In this document: in pieces, positions 58,886 to 64,000 of the stretch
Layout: the number at the start of each line of letters is the position of its first letter
How positions within the stretch are numbered: position 1 is the stretch's first letter
Source: Bacillus sp. NTK034
Lineage (GTDB): Bacteria > Bacillota > Bacilli > Bacillales > Cytobacillaceae
Direction of reading: 5' to 3'
Assembly: GCF_017303275.1 (NCBI RefSeq)
Contig: NZ_JAFKOJ010000005.1
Span: forward strand, 248,001 to 312,000
DNA length: 64,000 bases
The notes under the pieces: model-generated
What the model saw: the letters and a program-made list of their open reading frames with translations, nothing else
Told to the model about the DNA's origin: nothing
Databases searched by the model: none
Made by a program: the position numbers and the translations under genes

Positions 58886-61800
58886 ATGGGAGATTTCAGG
58901 TTTAAAAAGTATTTAACAGCTGCCATGGCTGCGGCAATGTTAGCTGTTCCGCCCCTGCAGGCTTCGGCAGATGATTCTGGAAAGGGCATCCTAAAAGGTG
59001 CAGATGGCAAAGCGGCCATAACCGATCTGCAAGGGATGAATGCAAAAGCCAGTAAAGGCAAGCATGTCATCACCCTTATTACAGGTGATGTTGTAACCGT
59101 AACAGAATTTGCAGATGGAAAGAATATCATTCATGTTGAACCAGTGGACCCTTCCGCAAATGGAGCACGCATTTTGACAGCCAACAAGGAAACGTATGTC
59201 ATTCCTGATCAGGCTATGCCCTATCTGGCTTCCGGATTTTTGGACCAGGATCTGTTCAATATTACGGCTTTAATTAAAGATGGCTATGATGATGAGAATC
59301 AAGAGGAATTGCCGGTCATCATTCAATATTCCGAGTCCAAAGGCCGTTCAGCTGATGTCCATCCAGCCCCAAAGGGCTCAAAGAAAACCCATGTGCTTGA
59401 AAGCATAGATAGTGTAGCAGTCTCAGCTAATAAGAAAGAAACAAAGAATTTCTGGGAAGAAATCACTAAAGCAAACAAGACTTCTAAAACAGCTAAGGCC
59501 GCACTGGCTCCGGGCATTGAAAAAATCTGGCTGGATGGCCGTGTCGAAGCTTCTCTTGAACAAAGTGTCCCACAGATCGGAGCGCCTTCTGCTTGGGAAT
59601 CCGGCTATGATGGAACAGGCGTAAAGGTGGCTGTTCTTGATACCGGAATTGATTCAGAGCATCCGGACATTGCAGGCCAGCTGGATGAGGCAGTGAGCTT
59701 TGTGCCAGGAGAGGAAGTTACCGACAGACATGCACACGGAACACATGTGGCTTCCACAGTACTAGGCACAGGTCAAGCATCTGAAGGACGGAATAAGGGT
59801 GTGGCTCCCGGCGCCCGTCTCCTTGTAGGAAAAGTACTTAGTGATGAAGGCTTTGGCCAGGATTCCTGGATTATAGATGGAATGGAATGGGCTGCTGAAA
59901 ATGCCAAAGTCGTCAATATGAGCCTTGGAAGTTCTGAACCAAGCGATGGAACAGACCCGATGGCTCAGGCTGTAAACAATCTTAGTAAAGAAACAGGTTC
60001 CCTGTTTGTTATTGCTGCCGGGAACACTGGCAGTGAAGGAATTGGATCACCAGGAGCGGCTGATGAAGCTCTTACTGTTGGCGCCGTGGACAAGTCCGAC
60101 AATCTTGCCTGGTTCTCGTCTAAAGGGCCTAGCTTTGGAAGCTCAGGATTAAAGCCTGACCTCACTGCTCCTGGAGTAGGAATTATGGCTGCGCGTTCTC
60201 AGCATACGAACCAGGGAAGCGGCTCTTATATGAGCATGGATGGTACCTCAATGGCAACGCCTCATGTTGCTGGAGCCGCAGCCCTTCTCTCCCAGCGCCA
60301 CCCTGATTGGACCGGAGAACAGCTTAAGGAAGCTCTGATGAGCACCACAAAGAAGCTAGAGGACATTAAGCCTTTTGAAGGCGGAACAGGCCGTCTTGAC
60401 ACTGTAGCCGCGCTTGGTGATGTAAGGGCTACCGGTTCCCTGGATTTCGGCTTCTATGACTGGCCTCATGAGAATGATGTTCCGGCTGAGAAGACCATTA
60501 CGTATTCAAACGACAGCAGCCAGGATGTAACATTGGATCTGTCAGTATCGATGAAAGATAGCCATGCAACCGACGCTCCTGCCGGAATGGTAAAGCTTTC
60601 ATCAGAAAAAGTGACTGTTCCAGCTAACGGAAGTGCCGGGGTTACCGTTACACTTGACCCGAATAAGGGGGATTTTGGCGCCCGATATCAGGGCCATATC
60701 AGTGCTTCGGCAGAAGGCCAAAAGGTTGTCCATACGTCATTAGGCATGATTAAAGAAGATGAAAGGTACCCGCTTACCATAAAGGCGATTGACCGTGACG
60801 GAGAAGCTGCCTCTGCATACTTCTACCTTTTGGGACCAACTGGCGAACCACAGTTTATGTCAGTGGAAGGCACGAAGGAGCTGCGGCTGCCGAAAGGAAC
60901 GTATTCAGTTATGTCGATGATGGCTGTTGATGCAGATACAGATCAGGCAGGTGTAGCGCTTGTCGGCGACCCGGAAATTAATCTGGATGGACCTCAGACA
61001 GTTATGCTGGATGCCCGCATGGCCAACGAAATTACTGTGGATGTTCCGAAAGAAACAGAAGCCAATTACAGAAAGCTGGAATATTACCGCAGCATCAATG
61101 GAAACCAGGTGAATGACATTTACATTATGCCGGTAGTGGTGGACAAAATGTACGCTGCACCTACAGAGAAAGTTAATGTTGGTGAATTCACGCAGGCTAC
61201 GCGCTGGCGCCTGGCAGAACCAATGCTGACAATCGGCTACAAAGGAAAGGAATTGGATGATATCCCGCAGGCAGGAAGCACTCTCCTGAATGACAAGTAT
61301 AATTTGAAGGCTGTCTATGCCGGAAATGGATCTCCAGAGGATTATGAAAAGCTGGATGTGAAAGGAAAAGCAGCAATAGTGGAGCGCAGTGATGATTTAA
61401 CAGGATCTGAACGTGCTGTAGCAGCGTTAGCAGCAGGAGCAAAACTATTGATTACCGTTAATGATGGACCTCAGGAGCTTAGTGAATGGGTAGGAATAGA
61501 AAATGAAGATTTTTCACTTTCCAACAGCCCTCTCCCGGTTGCCGGTGTCAGCGGCACTGAAGGCAAAGAGCTGATCGCAGCTGCCAAGTCCGGAAAATTG
61601 ACCTTAAAAGTCGAGGGTACTCCTGACTCGGATTATTTATATGACCTTGTGGATATGCATCATCAGGCAGTGCCTAAAAAGGTAAACTATTCACCGAAAC
61701 CGAAGGACCTGGTCAAAATCACCTCTGAATATAAATCAGACCGTCCTGCACCTGGTGCTGAGTTCCGATACGATATCCTGGCGCACAGCTTTGCCGGAGT

Positions 61801-62638
61801 AGGCTTCCTGCAGACCCTTTCACTTCCGTCTGTCAGAACAGAGTGGGTATCGGCACAAAAAGGCACATCTTGGTATCACCAGGCTGGTGTTCTTGATGCC
61901 CAGTGGGAAGTAAGACAGCCAAAAGTAGAATATACACCGGGTCAGACATTGAATGAAGAATGGTTTTCACCTGTGGTCCGTCCTCGTTTTGGTGATGGTT
62001 TCTGGGCTCCATACCGTTCAGGCAATAATTTGATACTAAATGTTCCTGCCTGGGCTGACTCAGGACCTGGACATACAGGAGCAGACATGAATTACCCTGG
62101 CGATCAGACATTAAAGCTATATCAAGGGGATAAGCTGGTTAAAGAAGGAAAGGGCCAGGCACTCTACTTATTTAATGAATTTCCGGCAGAGAAAACCCAG
62201 TACAAACTCGTAAGTGAGGCTGCCCGTGATGCAGAGCGCTGGAACACATCAGTCCGTACACATACGGAGTGGACATTCTGGTCACAGAAGCAAGAAGATT
62301 TCCAGACTGCTCTTCCGCTGATTTCTCTTGATTATAAAGTGGATACTGACATGTCAGGCAACTCCACTGCCGGTAAAAAAATTAAGCTTGATTTATCAGC
62401 TGTTCAAATAGCCGATGCTCCTGAAAACGGCAAAATAAAAGGAGCCAGCCTTGACGTGTCCTTTGATGAAGGAAAGACATGGGAAGCGGCAAAATTAGTT
62501 TCCAAGGGCAATGGCTGGACCGCTGAAATCAAGAATCCAAAGATGAAGGGAAGCTCTGTCTCCCTGCGTGCCAGTGCATGGGATGATGCAGGCAATCGTG
62601 TAAGTCAGGAGATTATCAAGGCTTATGGTTTAAAGTAA
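58886..62638 (+). CDS. large secreted subtilisin-family serine protease (S8)
   Basis: A 1250-residue exported protease. Signal peptide about 1-28 (cut near LQASA), then a propeptide region of about 200 residues opening HVITLITGDVVTVTEF. Catalytic domain about 215-510 with Asp252 (VLDTGID), His284 (HAHGTHVAS) and Ser455 (DGTSMATPHVAGAA). Beta domains follow, a PA-like insert lies about 800-910, and the last part has WTFWSQKQED and a C-terminal Ig-like domain. No anchor motif, so it is probably secreted. Organisation and the propeptide wording resemble the very large actinobacterial subtilases. GAGGAG about 10 nt before the ATG. Confidence 0.88.
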   Translation: MGDFRFKKYLTAAMAAAMLAVPPLQASADDSGKGILKGADGKAAITDLQGMNAKASKGKHVITLITGDVVTVTEFADGKNIIHVEPVDPSANGARILTANKETYVIPDQAMPYLASGFLDQDLFNITALIKDGYDDENQEELPVIIQYSESKGRSADVHPAPKGSKKTHVLESIDSVAVSANKKETKNFWEEITKANKTSKTAKAALAPGIEKIWLDGRVEASLEQSVPQIGAPSAWESGYDGTGVKVAVLDTGIDSEHPDIAGQLDEAVSFVPGEEVTDRHAHGTHVASTVLGTGQASEGRNKGVAPGARLLVGKVLSDEGFGQDSWIIDGMEWAAENAKVVNMSLGSSEPSDGTDPMAQAVNNLSKETGSLFVIAAGNTGSEGIGSPGAADEALTVGAVDKSDNLAWFSSKGPSFGSSGLKPDLTAPGVGIMAARSQHTNQGSGSYMSMDGTSMATPHVAGAAALLSQRHPDWTGEQLKEALMSTTKKLEDIKPFEGGTGRLDTVAALGDVRATGSLDFGFYDWPHENDVPAEKTITYSNDSSQDVTLDLSVSMKDSHATDAPAGMVKLSSEKVTVPANGSAGVTVTLDPNKGDFGARYQGHISASAEGQKVVHTSLGMIKEDERYPLTIKAIDRDGEAASAYFYLLGPTGEPQFMSVEGTKELRLPKGTYSVMSMMAVDADTDQAGVALVGDPEINLDGPQTVMLDARMANEITVDVPKETEANYRKLEYYRSINGNQVNDIYIMPVVVDKMYAAPTEKVNVGEFTQATRWRLAEPMLTIGYKGKELDDIPQAGSTLLNDKYNLKAVYAGNGSPEDYEKLDVKGKAAIVERSDDLTGSERAVAALAAGAKLLITVNDGPQELSEWVGIENEDFSLSNSPLPVAGVSGTEGKELIAAAKSGKLTLKVEGTPDSDYLYDLVDMHHQAVPKKVNYSPKPKDLVKITSEYKSDRPAPGAEFRYDILAHSFAGVGFLQTLSLPSVRTEWVSAQKGTSWYHQAGVLDAQWEVRQPKVEYTPGQTLNEEWFSPVVRPRFGDGFWAPYRSGNNLILNVPAWADSGPGHTGADMNYPGDQTLKLYQGDKLVKEGKGQALYLFNEFPAEKTQYKLVSEAARDAERWNTSVRTHTEWTFWSQKQEDFQTALPLISLDYKVDTDMSGNSTAGKKIKLDLSAVQIADAPENGKIKGASLDVSFDEGKTWEAAKLVSKGNGWTAEIKNPKMKGSSVSLRASAWDDAGNRVSQEIIKAYGLK

Positions 62639-62692
62639 TGAAGAATGGATGAACCTCTTGTTAAGCAGTGGATGGCTTACAGAGGATGCATG

Positions 62693-62727
62693 AACCAGGC
62701 AGCCAATGCCTGGTTCATTTTTTTAAT
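62693..62727 (+). terminator. terminator of the S8 protease gene
   Basis: GAACCAGGCA and TGCCTGGTTC perfect stem followed by ATTTTTTT. Confidence 0.85.
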
Positions 62728-62811
62728 AGATCAGTTAACCGTCTAACTTCGCAGCCTGCTAGGGCAGCTTTTGAAGGATCCGATGAGCCTTCCCCTGCGC
62801 TTTTCTAATTC

Positions 62812-64000
62812 CTATGCCCTATAATGGCTTGTCATTTCAGACAATGATCTTGCCAGAGTATTGAGTTTCATCCCAATTTCATCCGTTTTCTCCATCTGTT
62901 CTGTTTGAATGACGCTGGCGGCAAGCATCTCTTCTGCACTGGCCAATGTTTCCTGTGAAACAGAGGAGAACTGTTCAGCTCCCTGTTCAAGCTGCGGCAG
63001 CGTTTTTTCCAGGCCTTTCAGCTCCTTTTGCATGGTTTGAAGCTTTCCGCTTACATTAGAAATCTCATTCATCAGCTCGTCCAATGATATTTTGGATTGG
63101 CCCGCCATCTCAAGATTTCCTTTTATTTCTGTATGGAGCTGGTCAAATTCCTCTGAAGCTCTGAGTGTTATATTCTCCATATTGCTTATTCCCTGAGTGA
63201 TATCTTCTGCAGCACCTGCAGATTGTTCAGCCAGTTTACGGACTTCTCCTGCGACCACGGCAAAGCCTTTCCCTGCCTCTCCTGCACGGGCAGCCTCGAT
63301 GGAAGCATTTAAGGATAGCAGCCTTGTTTGTTCAGCAATCCCTTTTACCATTCCGACAAGATTTGTAATCGCTAAAGAATGGTCTTTGACCTCTTTTATT
63401 GTCAGGGTCAATTTTCCAAATTCCGAGCCAAAGGAATGAATAGCAGCGATCAGGTCACTGATGCTGTTACCGCCGCGCCTGGCAGAATCATTCATCACCT
63501 CCGAGCTGCGGTTTACACTTTCCATATGTAAAAACATATCTTCAAACTTATCTTTCATTTCTTTAAAACTGGCCGCACTATTTTCAGAACTGGCAGCGGT
63601 TTGCTCTGCCCCCATTTTCACAAGATGAATGGCTGATACCAGCTGCTGCCCGCTTTCAAGAGCGCTGCAGGATGACCCTTTCAGCTCAGTTCCCGTGCTC
63701 TCCAGCTCCTTCGTTGTCCCGGTCAGCTCCCGCAGCAGGCTCCTCATTTGTTCAATCATGCTGTTATAACTTTTCTGCAGAGAAACAATTTCGGGAATTT
63801 CTGTATGAATCTCAAGCGGGTTTTGCAGGTTTCCTTCCCGGACCTCCCGCATGGTGTTTCTTAATAAGTTCAAAGGCTGTGTTATTTTCCTTACAAAAAG
63901 ACTGATAATTGCCGATGCAGCCGATAAACTGACCACAATCGCTGCAATCATAAAATACCCGATCTCATGAACATCAGACATATACGCTTTTGCCGGGATG
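62812..64000 (-). CDS. methyl-accepting chemotaxis protein (5' end outside the window)
   Basis: The frame stays open to the window edge, so the sensor part is missing. Seen here: the end of a periplasm-facing segment, a membrane helix ([24 protein letters not shown]), a HAMP domain ([23 protein letters not shown]), and the coiled-coil signalling domain with the hairpin tip [42 protein letters not shown]. It should control CheA at the cell pole; the ligand is unknown. An ATG at 63981 is an internal codon, not the start. Confidence 0.92.
   Translation of the reverse strand, partial: IPAKAYMSDVHEIGYFMIAAIVVSLSAASAIISLFVRKITQPLNLLRNTMREVREGNLQNPLEIHTEIPEIVSLQKSYNSMIEQMRSLLRELTGTTKELESTGTELKGSSCSALESGQQLVSAIHLVKMGAEQTAASSENSAASFKEMKDKFEDMFLHMESVNRSSEVMNDSARRGGNSISDLIAAIHSFGSEFGKLTLTIKEVKDHSLAITNLVGMVKGIAEQTRLLSLNASIEAARAGEAGKGFAVVAGEVRKLAEQSAGAAEDITQGISNMENITLRASEEFDQLHTEIKGNLEMAGQSKISLDELMNEISNVSGKLQTMQKELKGLEKTLPQLEQGAEQFSSVSQETLASAEEMLAASVIQTEQMEKTDEIGMKLNTLARSLSEMTSHYRA

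Noticed and set aside
58886..62638. Bacillopeptidase F or cell-envelope (lactocepin-type) protease
   Set aside because: No LPXTG anchor or S-layer domain, and the propeptide wording fits the actinobacterial-type large subtilases better.

Overview
This is chromosomal DNA from an endospore-forming, low-GC Gram-positive bacterium of the family Bacillaceae. The best evidence is a backbone that keeps the Bacillus subtilis ywh-ywg-ywf-ywd gene order: pbpG, ywhD, ywhC, ywhB, ywgA, ywfO, rsfA, lipL, pta, hemQ, gerQ, ywdK, ywdI, ung. Sporulation genes (rsfA, gerQ, a gamma-type SASP), a bacillithiol gene (bshB2), frequent TTG/GTG starts behind strong GGAGG ribosome sites, and CcpA-type cre sites agree with this. 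No rRNA, tRNA, CRISPR array, insertion sequence or intact prophage was recognised.

Layout. 1-14 kb is the conserved core above, with a perfect ParB-binding parS site at 12783-12798 and a sigma-B promoter driving a YflT-like stress protein. 14.5-17 kb holds part of a molybdenum cofactor set (moeB, moaD, moaE, mobA). 17-23 kb has pdxK, yojF-bshB2 and a large secreted alpha-amylase under cre-like operators. 23-28 kb has a Crp/Fnr-type regulator and an ABC exporter operon that ends in its own TetR regulator; the operators of both lie in the shared intergenic region. 28-44 kb is a mix of transporters, repair, redox and hydrolase genes, including an alpha-glucosidase with two operators and a tandem-P-loop ATPase paired with a Gly/Pro-rich coat-like protein. 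44.9-47 kb is a chromosomal actin-type partition cassette (ParM-like filament, ParR-like adaptor) next to a 165-bp field of GTNNAC iterons that looks like its centromere. 47-58 kb has a diguanylate cyclase, a peptide transporter, oxidoreductases and two MFS carriers. 58-64 kb has a thioredoxin-like gene with an in-frame UGA, a 1250-residue subtilisin and the 3' part of a chemoreceptor gene.

Two items stand out. First, the thioredoxin-like gene at 58117-58446 has UGA exactly at the first cysteine of its CxxC motif, an intact frame on both sides, and a perfect stem with a G-starting loop 26 nt further on. It is a candidate selenoprotein, or else a very fresh nonsense mutant. Second, the parMR-like cassette with iterons sits among ordinary chromosomal genes with no replication gene in sight.

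The intergenic regions carry several repeat families: arrays of five or six units with an alternating 20/21-bp period (six loci), one 52-bp array, about ten copies of a 60-120-bp element beginning AGAAAAGCGGAAGCGCC, and two near-identical long palindromes containing GACAGGCACCTATACC. Product names come from reading the protein sequences; no database search was possible.
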